Shown piece after piece: positions 25,717 through 33,405 of a DNA stretch of 64,000 bases. The stretch is from Roseomonas genomospecies 6. GTDB taxonomy: Bacteria; Pseudomonadota; Alphaproteobacteria; Azospirillales; Azospirillaceae. Positions within the stretch are counted from its first letter, which is position 1. Every line of letters starts with the position of its first letter. Below the pieces are notes generated by a model. That model saw only the letters and a list, made by a program, of their open reading frames with translations. It was not told the DNA's origin and ran no database searches. The translations under genes and the position numbers were made by a program. The DNA is taken from contig NZ_QOKW01000015.1 in assembly GCF_008365375.1 (NCBI RefSeq), forward strand, positions 62,001 through 126,000, written 5' to 3'.

Positions 25717-28700
25717 TGTTCCTTTCCAATGGCCTTTCCGGGACTTGCCCCGGCCCAGGCGATCAGCAGCTCGTCCCGGGAGGTCAGGCCCGCTTCCGGC
25801 AGCGCGTGGTTGACGACGGCCTTGGCGGCGCCGCCGGTCGCTTCCGGCAGGCGGTTCTCCCACATGGCCTGATGGAGCGTGGGCAGCTCGTCCCAGGCGC
25901 CGAGGTATGTCGTTGGCACACGAACCGCCCCGGAGGCAATGACGCGGTTCAGCCCTGCGATTTCCGCAGCGTTCGAAAGATGAGTCCCGACGATGGATGC
26001 GGATGGCATCAGGATGCGGCGCTGGCGCATCCACACCTGCGGCGCGTAGAAGCTGTAGCGCCGACCATTTCCATTTGGGGCCATATCGCCGCAATAGACG
26101 ACGCGCCCCGTGTGCGGCTTCACGATCATGGTGGAGACGGCCAGCGTGTCGCGCCGCGCCCGCTCCACCACCACACCCGGCATGCCGCGCGGGTTGTCGG
26201 CGGAGCGCAGGATGCGGCCCACTGCTTGGCCCAGCGGCTTGAACGTGTCCTCGGTGAACAGGCGCACGGCCTCCTTGAAGGCGGCGGTCTCGCGTTGCGG
26301 GTCGGGCAGGTCCGGCATGGTGTCGGGCCAGTCGAAATGCGGCACGCGGCGCTTGATCTCGGCCAGCGACACCGCCCCGGCCAGAGCTTCCCCGTAGCCG
26401 AGCGACAGCACGAAGTCGCGTTCGGAATCCCGGTCGGTGACGACGCAGACACGGGCGCCGGACTCGCGCGCCGCCTCGATGGCGGACAGCGCCATGTCGT
26501 CGCGCAGCCCTACCGCCCCGGCGCCGTAGAAGACCAGCACGGCTTCGCCTGGGCGCAAGCGGGCACGGCGCAGCATCTCCGCCGGCTCGGCGGCGCCGGG
26601 CTTGCCGAGGAAGGTCATGTGGTAGCCGCTGGAGGCGCCGAAGAAGGTCAGCGCGCCGCCCTCGGCCAGCGATTGGAAGGTGCGCGGGAAGGTCGCCTCG
26701 CCCGCGTGGCTGACCGCGTAGTCCACGAGGTTGCCGCCGTTGGCGGTGCGGAGCGCGTCGAGGTAGGGACGTCCGGCCTCCTCCCACGCCGCCCATTGGT
26801 CTGGATCGGCGGGGATGCGGGTGAAGGCGGTTTCGGCGACGGAGCGGTCCACCGCCTCCGCCCCGCGGGCGCGGATGGAGGCGGCGCGGCGCTCCGACGA
26901 CACCATGCCGGTCACCTTCATGCGCCGGGCCAGCGCCAGTTCCACCGTCCAGGCGCCGGTTCCGCCCGCCGCGCCTTCGACCAGCAAGCGCTTGCCCGGC
27001 TGCACGTCGAGCGCCGTGAACAGCGCGCGGTAGCCGGTGCCGGCGGCGAGCATGTAGCTGCCCGCCTCCTCCAGCGCGAGGCCGGGAGGCAGGGGGAAGA
27101 GCTGCGGCCCGTCGGCCAGCATGAATTGCTGGTGGCTGCCGTCCGGCGACTGGTAGCCCTGGATGTGGAAGTCGGTGAACATGGGATCGGCCCCGGCCTC
27201 CGGGTCCAGCAGGTCGGAGACGCCGGAATAGACGGCGACCAGATCGCCGACCGCCAGCCGCCCCTGGGCCTGCAACGCCTCGCCCATGCGCACGACCATG
27301 CCGACCCCGCCGGAGCCGGTGACGTGCACGTCCTCGTCATGCTCGTCGAACAGCGAGATGGGGATGCCGGTCAGCGCCCAGACATCGTTGTAATTGACCT
27401 CGGAGGCCAGGACGTAGACGAGCGCCTGGTTGGGACCGGGCTCGGGGACGGGGATGACGACTTCCGTTTCGGCCTGGGCCGGGTCGCCATGGGCGGCGGC
27501 TCCCGTCTCCAGGTCGCGGACGACGGCCTGGGCGAGCTGCCAGCGGGGCAGGGGCGTGGCGCCGGGGAAGAAGGGGCTTCCGATGGGAAGCGTACCGTCG
27601 CGGTCCTCGCGCCGCGGACGGGCGGGCAGGGGCGGGGATTTCTTCTCCAGGAACAGGGCGATGCCCTTCTTGGCGCCGTTCTCGGAATCCAGGAGGAAGC
27701 GGGCGAAAGCGTCGATCTCGGCTTTGGTGCCGGCCTCGAAGCCGTCGCCGAGGCCGGTGTCCACGAGTTGGACGATGGTGTCGGCGACGGGGCCGCGGCC
27801 GACGCTGTGGGCTTGGCGGAGGAGGAGGGCGGTGTTGGAGGACACTTGCCCCCACCCCGGCCCTCCCCCGCTGGGCGGGGGAGGGAGAGAAGCTTGCGGG
27901 GAATGCGGCGGAGTTCCCTCCCCCGCCCAGCGGGGGAGGGTAAGGGTGGGGGCAAGAGCGCTCGTGGGGGCAAGAGCGGCCTCCCTTGCCATCGCCTTCG
28001 CCAGCGTCAGCGCGTCGTCCGCCCCGCGGGCCACCACATCGACCAAGCCATACTCAAGCGCCGTCCCGGCGTCGATCTGCCGCCCCGACAGCAGGATCTC
28101 CAGCGCCCGCCCATACCCCCGCTCCGGGTCTTTCCGAATCAGCAGGCGCGGCAAGCGCTGCGTGCCGCCATAGCCCGGCGGCAGGAACAGGTTGATCTCG
28201 GGCTGGCCCAGCCGGGCGCGGGGATCGGCCACCCGGACGTGGCAGGCCATGGCCAGTTCGCAACCGCCGCCCAGAGCCACGCCGCGGATCGCGGCGAACA
28301 CCGGCTTGTCCATCACCTCGATGGCGCGGAAGACGGCGTGGGCCTTCGCCGGCAGCGCGCGGGCCTCGCTCTCGTCCTGCACCTCGTCGAGAAGCTGGCG
28401 GATGTCGGCGCCGGCCACGAAGTTGCGGCCCGTGCCGGTGATCACCACGGCGCGCACATCCGCCCGCCGTGCGAGATGGGCGACCAGCGTGTCCAGCTCG
28501 TCGAGCAGGCGGTCGGACAGGGCGTTGACCGGCGGGTTGTCGATGGTCACGGTCGCCATCCGCACGCCGTCGGCCAGCCGGTCGTACTGAACGGACAGGA
28601 AGCGCTGCCGCTCGATGAGGGTCTGTTCCTCGGCGCGTTGCTGGCCGCGCTTCCAGGCGTCGATGCGGGTGCCGAGGTCGGTCAGGCATTCCGGGTTGCG

Positions 28701-31163
28701 GAGCGTGGAGGTGTCGCCCAGCGGCTCCCCGTTCATCATCGCCGTCAGGAAGCGGCGCATGTATTTGCCGGAGCGCGTCTCCGGAAAGGCCGGAACGGCG
28801 AGGATGTCGGAGGGGACGGCGACCGCACCCTTCTCCTGCCGCACCAGATCCTTCAAACGGCGCTCGTCGTCGGCGGTGATGTCGCGGCCCTTGGCGGGCA
28901 GGACGAAGGCGACCGGCGTCAGCCCCTTCTCGCGGTGGGGGGCGCCGACCACGATGACGTTGCCGACCGGGCTGTCGGGGTTGATCTGCTTGTCGCGCAG
29001 GATCGCGCCTTCGATCTCCTCCGTTCCCATGCGGTGGCCGGACACGTTGATGACGTCATCGGACCGCCCGTGCAGGCTGAAGCTGCCGTCCTCGTAGCGC
29101 CGCGCGAAGTCGCCTTGCAGATAGGCCCAGACCGGCTTGCCGTCCGCGTCGCGGAAGCGCCCGAAATAGGTCTTCACGAAGCGGTCGAAGTCGCCCTTCC
29201 AGCCCGGTTTGCCGACACGCTCCGCGTCGCCCCAGATGGTGCGGGTCAGGTAGGGGTAGGGGGCGGTGACGACGATCTCGCCCTTCTCCTCCGCCTCGGC
29301 GGGGCGGAAGGCGACGCGGCCCGCGGCGTCCGGCTCGCTCTCGGGAATCCAGACGTCGCCCAGCACCCAGGGCAGCGGGTAGGTGTGGGCGTCGGCGCGC
29401 AGCGGCTGGTCGGGGTTGCCGTAGGGGTGGGTCCAGACGATGCCGCCATGCTCCGTCGCCCAATAGCTGTTGATGTATTGCGGCGTCATCACCGCCATGC
29501 CGAAAGCCTGGACGGCGGGGCTGGTCGGCTCCGCGCAGAAGGTGGCGACCCGCAAGCTGCCGCGGTCGTAACGCTCCACGTCGGCCCGGTTCTCCGGGTG
29601 GGTCATGACCGTCTTCAGGAAGGTCACGCCCGCCTTGAAGATGGTCACCTTGTGCCGCTCGATGATCGAGGCGAAGCGCCCGGCGTTGGGGAAGACGGGT
29701 GCTCCCTCCGTCACGATGCCGGGGATGCGGGCGGCGAGGCTGGCGGTGATCAGGTAGCTCTGCCCGGTGATCCAGCCCGGATCGGCGACGACGTAGATCA
29801 CGTCGCGGCCCGGCAGGGCGTCGAAGCTGACCTTCATGGTGTGGGCGAGCCCGGCGACGTAGCCGCCATGGACATGCACCACGCCCTTCGGCTTTCCGGT
29901 GGAGCCGGAGGTGTAGATGATGAACAGCGGGTATTCGGCGTCCACCGGGCGGCAGGGAACGGCCCGCGCCACGGCGGCGCAGAGCGCCCGGTCGTCCAAG
30001 GCGCGCAGCGCGTCCATGCCGGGCAGACCCATGTCCGACAGGCCGGCGGCGGCGCAGAGCGTCGCCTCGGCCTTCGCCAGCAGATCGTGCGCCCAGACGT
30101 CGCGGCCCTCGGTCCAGGGGATGTCGGGAAGCCCGGCGTGGCGGACGACGATCACCGCCTCCACCCGCGGCGGGGCGGCGGTCAGCGCCTCCGCCACGCT
30201 GGCGCGCAGGTCGGCCACGGTGGCGGCGTCGAGCGTGCCGTCGCGGTCCAGCGCGCGGCCAAGCTCCCGCATCACGTCGGCGGGGGCGACGGTGATTTCG
30301 CCCTCCAGCCCGCGGCGCACCGGCTCCATCAGGGCGGCGTCGCCCAGCTTGGCGCGCAGCACCTCCTCCGTGATGCGCAGCGCCGTAGGCAGGGCGACGA
30401 AACGGTCGAGCGCCGGATCGCTGTAGGCTTCCTTGAAGGGGGCCATCTCCGCGTTGCGGCTGGCGCCGTCGGCGGTGATGACGACGCGGGCGCCCGCGTT
30501 CTCGATGCGGTCGGACAGGGTCTTGTCGGAAAAGCCGCCGAACACCGCCGTGTAGATGACGCCGATGCGCTTCGCCCCCTCCGTCCAGACGATCTGGTCG
30601 AGGATGTTGGGCATGTTCAGCGCGATGCGGTCGCCTGGACGCAGGCCGAGACCTTGCAGAGCCAGCGCGGCCAGAGCGGAGCGGATCAGCAACTCGCGCC
30701 GGGTCAGGGTGATGTGATGGACCGGGCCGCCGCGCCCGCCGTTGGCGGCGGCGTCCCAGCGGTCGCCCTCGTACCAGTAGGCGGTCTCGGCCCCATGGCC
30801 GGACAGCACATGGCGGTCCACCTCGTTGAAGGCGGCGTTGGTCAGTCCGCCCGCGAACCAGCGGTAGAAGGGCGCCTCCGACCCGTCGAAAGCCTGGGTC
30901 CAGGGCGTCCAGTCCGCCCGCTCCGCGGCCTCGCCGGTCGCGGCGTTCCAGCCGCGCCAGACGCCGTCCGCATCGCGCATCAGCCAATTCGCGCCGTCGA
31001 ACCAGTGGATGGTTTCCGCCGCGATGGAGCCGTGGAAGGCGCCGGGATCGGCTTCGCAGGCGGCGCGCTGGCTCTGCCAGTCCCCGGCGGAGCGGATGGG
31101 GTTGACGGCGACGTCCTGCGGCAGCGGCGGCTGTCCGGCGGACTCCGCGACGGCGTGATCCAT
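25713..31163 (-). CDS. pcs: Trifunctional propionyl-CoA synthase (ACS-ECH-ECR fusion)
   Basis: A 1816-residue multidomain enzyme. Residues 1-870 are an acyl-CoA synthetase: IIYTSGSTGKPKGVVHVHGG near 413 binds ATP, and ETRSGKYMRRFL near 791 has the adenylation Lys. Residues about 880-1150 are an enoyl-CoA hydratase (NFVAGADIRQLL, GVALGGGCELAM). The C-terminal 600 residues are an MDR-type NADPH enoyl-CoA reductase (VEGAAGGTGAWTVELAL). Order and length equal propionyl-CoA synthase of Chloroflexus and Erythrobacter, which converts 3-hydroxypropionate to propionyl-CoA through acrylyl-CoA in a closed chamber. GGGAGGAAACC precedes the ATG at 31163. Residues about 1070-1106, between the hydratase and reductase, are encoded by a palindromic repeat. 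Downstream is a coupled ABC importer; a cupin gene is divergent. Confidence 0.9.
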   Translation of the reverse strand: MDHAVAESAGQPPLPQDVAVNPIRSAGDWQSQRAACEADPGAFHGSIAAETIHWFDGANWLMRDADGVWRGWNAATGEAAERADWTPWTQAFDGSEAPFYRWFAGGLTNAAFNEVDRHVLSGHGAETAYWYEGDRWDAAANGGRGGPVHHITLTRRELLIRSALAALALQGLGLRPGDRIALNMPNILDQIVWTEGAKRIGVIYTAVFGGFSDKTLSDRIENAGARVVITADGASRNAEMAPFKEAYSDPALDRFVALPTALRITEEVLRAKLGDAALMEPVRRGLEGEITVAPADVMRELGRALDRDGTLDAATVADLRASVAEALTAAPPRVEAVIVVRHAGLPDIPWTEGRDVWAHDLLAKAEATLCAAAGLSDMGLPGMDALRALDDRALCAAVARAVPCRPVDAEYPLFIIYTSGSTGKPKGVVHVHGGYVAGLAHTMKVSFDALPGRDVIYVVADPGWITGQSYLITASLAARIPGIVTEGAPVFPNAGRFASIIERHKVTIFKAGVTFLKTVMTHPENRADVERYDRGSLRVATFCAEPTSPAVQAFGMAVMTPQYINSYWATEHGGIVWTHPYGNPDQPLRADAHTYPLPWVLGDVWIPESEPDAAGRVAFRPAEAEEKGEIVVTAPYPYLTRTIWGDAERVGKPGWKGDFDRFVKTYFGRFRDADGKPVWAYLQGDFARRYEDGSFSLHGRSDDVINVSGHRMGTEEIEGAILRDKQINPDSPVGNVIVVGAPHREKGLTPVAFVLPAKGRDITADDERRLKDLVRQEKGAVAVPSDILAVPAFPETRSGKYMRRFLTAMMNGEPLGDTSTLRNPECLTDLGTRIDAWKRGQQRAEEQTLIERQRFLSVQYDRLADGVRMATVTIDNPPVNALSDRLLDELDTLVAHLARRADVRAVVITGTGRNFVAGADIRQLLDEVQDESEARALPAKAHAVFRAIEVMDKPVFAAIRGVALGGGCELAMACHVRVADPRARLGQPEINLFLPPGYGGTQRLPRLLIRKDPERGYGRALEILLSGRQIDAGTALEYGLVDVVARGADDALTLAKAMAREAALAPTSALAPTLTLPRWAGEGTPPHSPQASLPPPPSGGGPGWGQVSSNTALLLRQAHSVGRGPVADTIVQLVDTGLGDGFEAGTKAEIDAFARFLLDSENGAKKGIALFLEKKSPPLPARPRREDRDGTLPIGSPFFPGATPLPRWQLAQAVVRDLETGAAAHGDPAQAETEVVIPVPEPGPNQALVYVLASEVNYNDVWALTGIPISLFDEHDEDVHVTGSGGVGMVVRMGEALQAQGRLAVGDLVAVYSGVSDLLDPEAGADPMFTDFHIQGYQSPDGSHQQFMLADGPQLFPLPPGLALEEAGSYMLAAGTGYRALFTALDVQPGKRLLVEGAAGGTGAWTVELALARRMKVTGMVSSERRAASIRARGAEAVDRSVAETAFTRIPADPDQWAAWEEAGRPYLDALRTANGGNLVDYAVSHAGEATFPRTFQSLAEGGALTFFGASSGYHMTFLGKPGAAEPAEMLRRARLRPGEAVLVFYGAGAVGLRDDMALSAIEAARESGARVCVVTDRDSERDFVLSLGYGEALAGAVSLAEIKRRVPHFDWPDTMPDLPDPQRETAAFKEAVRLFTEDTFKPLGQAVGRILRSADNPRGMPGVVVERARRDTLAVSTMIVKPHTGRVVYCGDMAPNGNGRRYSFYAPQVWMRQRRILMPSASIVGTHLSNAAEIAGLNRVIASGAVRVPTTYLGAWDELPTLHQAMWENRLPEATGGAAKAVVNHALPEAGLTSRDELLIAWAGASPGKAIGKEQ
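27846..27955. repeat. Composite palindromic repeat, type A, inside the pcs coding sequence
   Basis: The same unit as at 22567: TTGCCCCCACCCCGG, CCCTCCCCCGCTGGGCGGGG, a 30-base middle, CCTCCCCCGCCCAGCGGGGG and GTGGGGGCAA. The pcs frame is open across it; on the pcs strand it encodes [10 protein letters not shown], a linker, and [14 protein letters not shown]. It falls at the C-terminal end of the hydratase domain, where a flexible insert would be tolerated. Confidence 0.88.
27946..27978. repeat. 18-bp tandem duplication at the edge of the repeat in pcs
   Basis: GTGGGGGCAAGAGCG occurs at 27946-27960 and again at 27964-27978, a period of 18 bp. On the pcs strand this gives ALAPTSALAPT. It overlaps the terminal GTGGGGGCAA of the inserted element, so it may mark the insertion event or later slippage. 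Confidence 0.75.
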
Positions 31164-31320
31164 GGTTTCCTCCCGATCGGGCGCTTCTTCTTTTGGCGCG
31201 TGCATCACTATAGCGCGCCGCCCTGCATGGGCCGCAATGGCGCCGTGCGCGGCCGGGGTATGCCGTGTGCGCGGCTTTCGGTCATACTCGGTGCAATCAA
31301 AGACGTTGGGAGGAAAGAGC

Positions 31321-31740
31321 ATGTCGGAAAACGACACGTCCGCGACCGATTCGATGACCTTCGCGGTCAGCCACGCCGATCCGGCGGACTTCAAGCGCGA
31401 CGGGCTGCGGCCCTTCTTCGAGTACCGCGACCTCGGCATCCGGGCGGCCACGGCGGGCAAGGCGAACGCCCACGTCATCCGCGCCCGTCCCGGCGAGCCC
31501 TCGCATGGCGGCTGGCACCGGCACGCGCTGGATTTCCAGATGGTCTATGTGCTGAAGGGCTGGGTGAAGTTCGCCTATGAAGGCGTGGGGGAGGTTCTGT
31601 TGCAGGCCGGCTCCTGCGTGCACCAGCCGCCGGGCATCCGGCATGTGGAGATCGCGCATTCCGACGATCTGGAAATGCTGGAGATCACGCTTCCCGCCGA
31701 CTTCCCGACCGAGGGCGCGGAACCGCCCGCGAGACCCTGA
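31321..31740 (+). CDS. Cupin-domain protein
   Basis: A 139-residue single-domain cupin. Motif 1 is GGWHRHALDFQMVYVLKGWVKF, with two His and the trailing Gly; motif 2 is LLQAGSCVHQPPGIRHVEI, with the further His. These residues normally bind one divalent metal. The ATG at 31321 has GGGAGGAAAGAGC directly before it. It diverges from propionyl-CoA synthase with 157 bp between, so it may act in or sense the same pathway; no biochemical role can be assigned. On the minus strand a TATAGT hexamer at 31207-31212 could be the -10 box of pcs. Confidence 0.8.
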   Translation: MSENDTSATDSMTFAVSHADPADFKRDGLRPFFEYRDLGIRAATAGKANAHVIRARPGEPSHGGWHRHALDFQMVYVLKGWVKFAYEGVGEVLLQAGSCVHQPPGIRHVEIAHSDDLEMLEITLPADFPTEGAEPPARP

Positions 31741-31753
31741 GGCCGCGTCCCGC

Positions 31754-31784
31754 AAAAAAGTGCCGGCCGCGAGACGCGGCCGGC
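31754..31784 (-). terminator. Intrinsic terminator facing left, end of candidate sRNA
   Basis: A perfect ten-base-pair stem (GCCGGCCGCG / CGCGGCCGGC) with a three-base loop is followed on the minus strand by AC and six T. On the plus strand there is no T run, so it serves mainly a leftward transcript, yet no leftward protein gene lies upstream. It may still slow plus-strand transcripts leaving the cupin gene. Confidence 0.75.
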
Positions 31785-31848
31785 CAGATGCTTTGGAGGA
31801 ATCGCCACCGAGGCCACAGGGAACGGCGCAGCCAAGGGACGCTTCGTT
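31754..31848 (-). ncRNA. Candidate sigma-54-dependent small RNA (about 95 nt)
   Basis: The gap between the cupin gene and the next + strand gene holds no supported ORF, but the minus strand has a perfect sigma-54 promoter (31859-31873) and, about 95 bases beyond its predicted start near 31848, an intrinsic terminator. An unpaired TTCCTCC (31795-31801, minus strand) lies ten bases before the terminator stem, a pyrimidine-rich anti-Shine-Dalgarno motif common in alphaproteobacterial sRNAs that block translation. No start codon with a ribosome-binding site is seen in the predicted transcript. The exact 5' end is inferred from promoter geometry. The name and targets are unknown. Confidence 0.6.
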
Positions 31849-31858
31849 GCAACGGAAA

Positions 31859-31873
31859 GCAACGCCCGTGCCA
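31859..31873 (-). promoter_or_regulatory. Consensus sigma-54 (-24/-12) promoter
   Basis: The minus strand reads TGGCACGGGCGTTGC: the consensus TGGCACG, four bases, then TTGC, with exactly ten bases between the invariant GG and GC. Transcription would start about 12 bases on, near 31848. No protein gene lies downstream before the terminator at 31784. Confidence 0.72.
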
Positions 31874-31935
31874 AGCGTCACCGCTGCCGCAAAGGTCCAT
31901 TTTCCGCCCTTTGGGGAAGGCTCGTTCGGGCCGCC

Positions 31936-31957
31936 CCTGTCCGGATGTCCGGACAGG
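31936..31957. promoter_or_regulatory. Dyad, probable enhancer-binding-protein site (TGTC-N10-GACA)
   Basis: A perfect nine-base inverted repeat CCTGTCCGG / CCGGACAGG with four bases between, centred about 98 bp upstream of the predicted sRNA start. Sigma-54 activators usually bind dyads at 80-150 bp. The core TGTC-N10-GACA has the form recognised by the enterobacterial activator GlrR/QseF, which drives the sRNA gene glmY. Which activator acts here is unknown. Confidence 0.55.
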
Positions 31958-32071
31958 TGACTGGAATGGCGGACGGTCCGGATGCCGCTCCTCCGGCGCC
32001 GCCGCTCTGGCATGTTGCGCGTGCCGGCTGTATAGGGCGGTGTGCGGCGGCGTGGAAAGGATGCGGACGGG

Positions 32072-32683
32072 ATGCCCGAGGTCGAGATCTCCCGTGAGGA
32101 CACAGGGCAGGCGGCGGTGTTCGAGGCGTCGCCGTCCAGCGTGCCGCCCCAGCGCTACGCCCATCTGCTCTACGCCGCGATCCTGCTGGCCGGTTTCGTG
32201 GTGGTGGCCGAACTGATGCTGGAGCCGACGGCGTCCATGATGCGCTGGCTGGGCATGCTGTGCGCGGTTCCGCTTCTGTTGATGTGGGTCATCACGCTGC
32301 TGCGGGCGGCGCGGCGCAGCGCGGTCCGGCTGGTCGTCGCCCCGGAGGGGCTGACCGCCCACGGGCAACTCATCCCGCACAACACCATCCGCGGCGTGGC
32401 GCTCTATCCGCCGCAGGGCAAGCGTCCGCTGTTCGTGGCCCGCGTCCAGACGATGACCCAGCAGCAGCACGAGAAGGAACTGGCGCTGGCCGGCGGGGAT
32501 GTGGATGCGGAGGAGGGCAGGCCGGGCAAGGGGCGTCGGCGGCGCGCCGGCTACCGGCTGCTTCTTCTGCGCCGCAACCATCTTCCGGCCCTGGTCCTGG
32601 TGCGCGGCCTGACCCTGTCGGGCGGGGAGACGCTGATGGCCGGGCTGGCCGCGGAGTTGCGGCGTCACAGCCGTCCGAACTGA
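32072..32683 (+). CDS. Inner-membrane protein of unknown function
   Basis: A protein of about 203 residues with two adjacent membrane helices (HLLYAAILLAGFVVVAEL and WLGMLCAVPLLLMWVITLL), then a soluble domain of about 120 residues (AVRLVVAPEGLTAHGQLIPH, IRGVALYPPQGKR). The arrangement resembles small bacterial PH-like membrane proteins, but no family is recognised with confidence. A basic KGRRRRAGYR segment lies in the soluble part. The ATG at 32072 has GGAAAGG about eleven bases upstream; a GTG at 32042 is an alternative. Two copies of CTGACCCCGGG overlap and follow the stop codon. Confidence 0.6.
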   Translation: MPEVEISREDTGQAAVFEASPSSVPPQRYAHLLYAAILLAGFVVVAELMLEPTASMMRWLGMLCAVPLLLMWVITLLRAARRSAVRLVVAPEGLTAHGQLIPHNTIRGVALYPPQGKRPLFVARVQTMTQQQHEKELALAGGDVDAEEGRPGKGRRRRAGYRLLLLRRNHLPALVLVRGLTLSGGETLMAGLAAELRRHSRPN

Positions 32684-32787
32684 CCCCGGGCTGACCCCGG
32701 GCCGCGCGGAAACGCCCCTCCCGCCGCAGGACGGGAGAGGTCCGCGCCGAAGCGGCGTGGCTCGGCGGTGTGCCCGGGCGACCCGCT

Positions 32788-33048
32788 TTAGCGGCGGGCC
32801 GCCGGAGCGGCCGGAAGGTCTTCTTCCAGGATGACGACGTGCAGGGCGTAGGAGACTTCACCCTCGTCCACGTCGCGGTGGAGAGTGCCGACGAACTCGT
32901 CGCCCAGCATGACCTCCGCGGACTGGCCGGCCTTTTCGGGCGGCTGGATGATGATCTTGTCGTTGCCGAGCGTCTTGCGCAGATAGGTCTGCACACGGGC
33001 GATTTCGGTTTCGGTCATCTTCGCGACCGTCGGCTTGGCGGGCGGCAT
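32788..33048 (-). CDS. DUF3126 family protein
   Basis: An 86-residue cytoplasmic protein with the DUF3126 pattern: TETEIARVQTYLRKTLGNDKI, then AEVMLGDEFVGTLHRDVDEGE and SYALHVVILEEDL. The family is almost restricted to alphaproteobacteria and has no known function. The ATG at 33048 is preceded by CAGGGATC. The C-terminus is Ala/Pro-rich. It is convergent with the membrane-protein gene at 32072. Confidence 0.82.
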   Translation of the reverse strand: MPPAKPTVAKMTETEIARVQTYLRKTLGNDKIIIQPPEKAGQSAEVMLGDEFVGTLHRDVDEGEVSYALHVVILEEDLPAAPAARR

Positions 33049-33405
33049 GGCATGATCCCTGTGTTGTCGAAGGGGTCATATAGAAATCTTTCGGGCAAAG
33101 GGAAAGCACAACATCGCCACGGATCGTGCATTCGCCGAAGCCGTTCCCCTCCCGCCGGGGGACGGGGCGGCGCCCGATGCGCCATGGTGCGTGAGGAAAA
33201 CGCGAAAGGTCGAGCGATGACCGTCACCCCTCCCAAATAGAGTTGGAAAGGAGCCGCGTCCTTAGCGCGGGTGGTCATGCCCTCATCTGTAGAGATGCAT
33301 TACCCTGTTTTGCCCCCTTGTCCCTGGCGCCGCGATCAAATACTGAACGAAATGGAAGGTGGAGTACCACGTTCCACCGTCCGGTGACCATGGCATGAGG
33401 TGACC
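33049..33405. other. Intergenic region upstream of the caspase-FGE gene (357 bp)
   Basis: This gap holds the promoters of the DUF3126 gene and of the caspase-like gene. A Shine-Dalgarno-like GAAAGG with an eight-codon frame (33218-33241) is too short to support. A stretch at 33143-33170 (CCCCTCCCGCCGGGGGACGG) looks like a decayed palindromic repeat. The sequence is more AT-rich from 33280 to 33360, the likely promoter zone, but no clear -35/-10 pair was found. Confidence 0.35.

Noticed and set aside
25716-31580. A 1954-codon open frame on the plus strand opposite propionyl-CoA synthase
   Set aside because: It is the antisense shadow of a high-GC gene; its product is His/Gly/Arg-rich low-complexity sequence with no domain, and the opposite strand encodes a clear enzyme.
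31795-31801. Plus-strand GGAGGAA as the ribosome-binding site of a small gene
   Set aside because: No start codon follows at usable distance; read on the minus strand it is the sRNA motif.
32678-32702. CTGACCCCGGG tandem at the end of the membrane-protein gene
   Set aside because: A two-copy 11-bp duplication with no hairpin or known role; noted only in the gene entry.
33218-33241. Eight-codon frame with GAAAGG upstream, as a leader peptide of the caspase gene
   Set aside because: Too short, and there is no attenuator-like hairpin with a T run between it and the gene.
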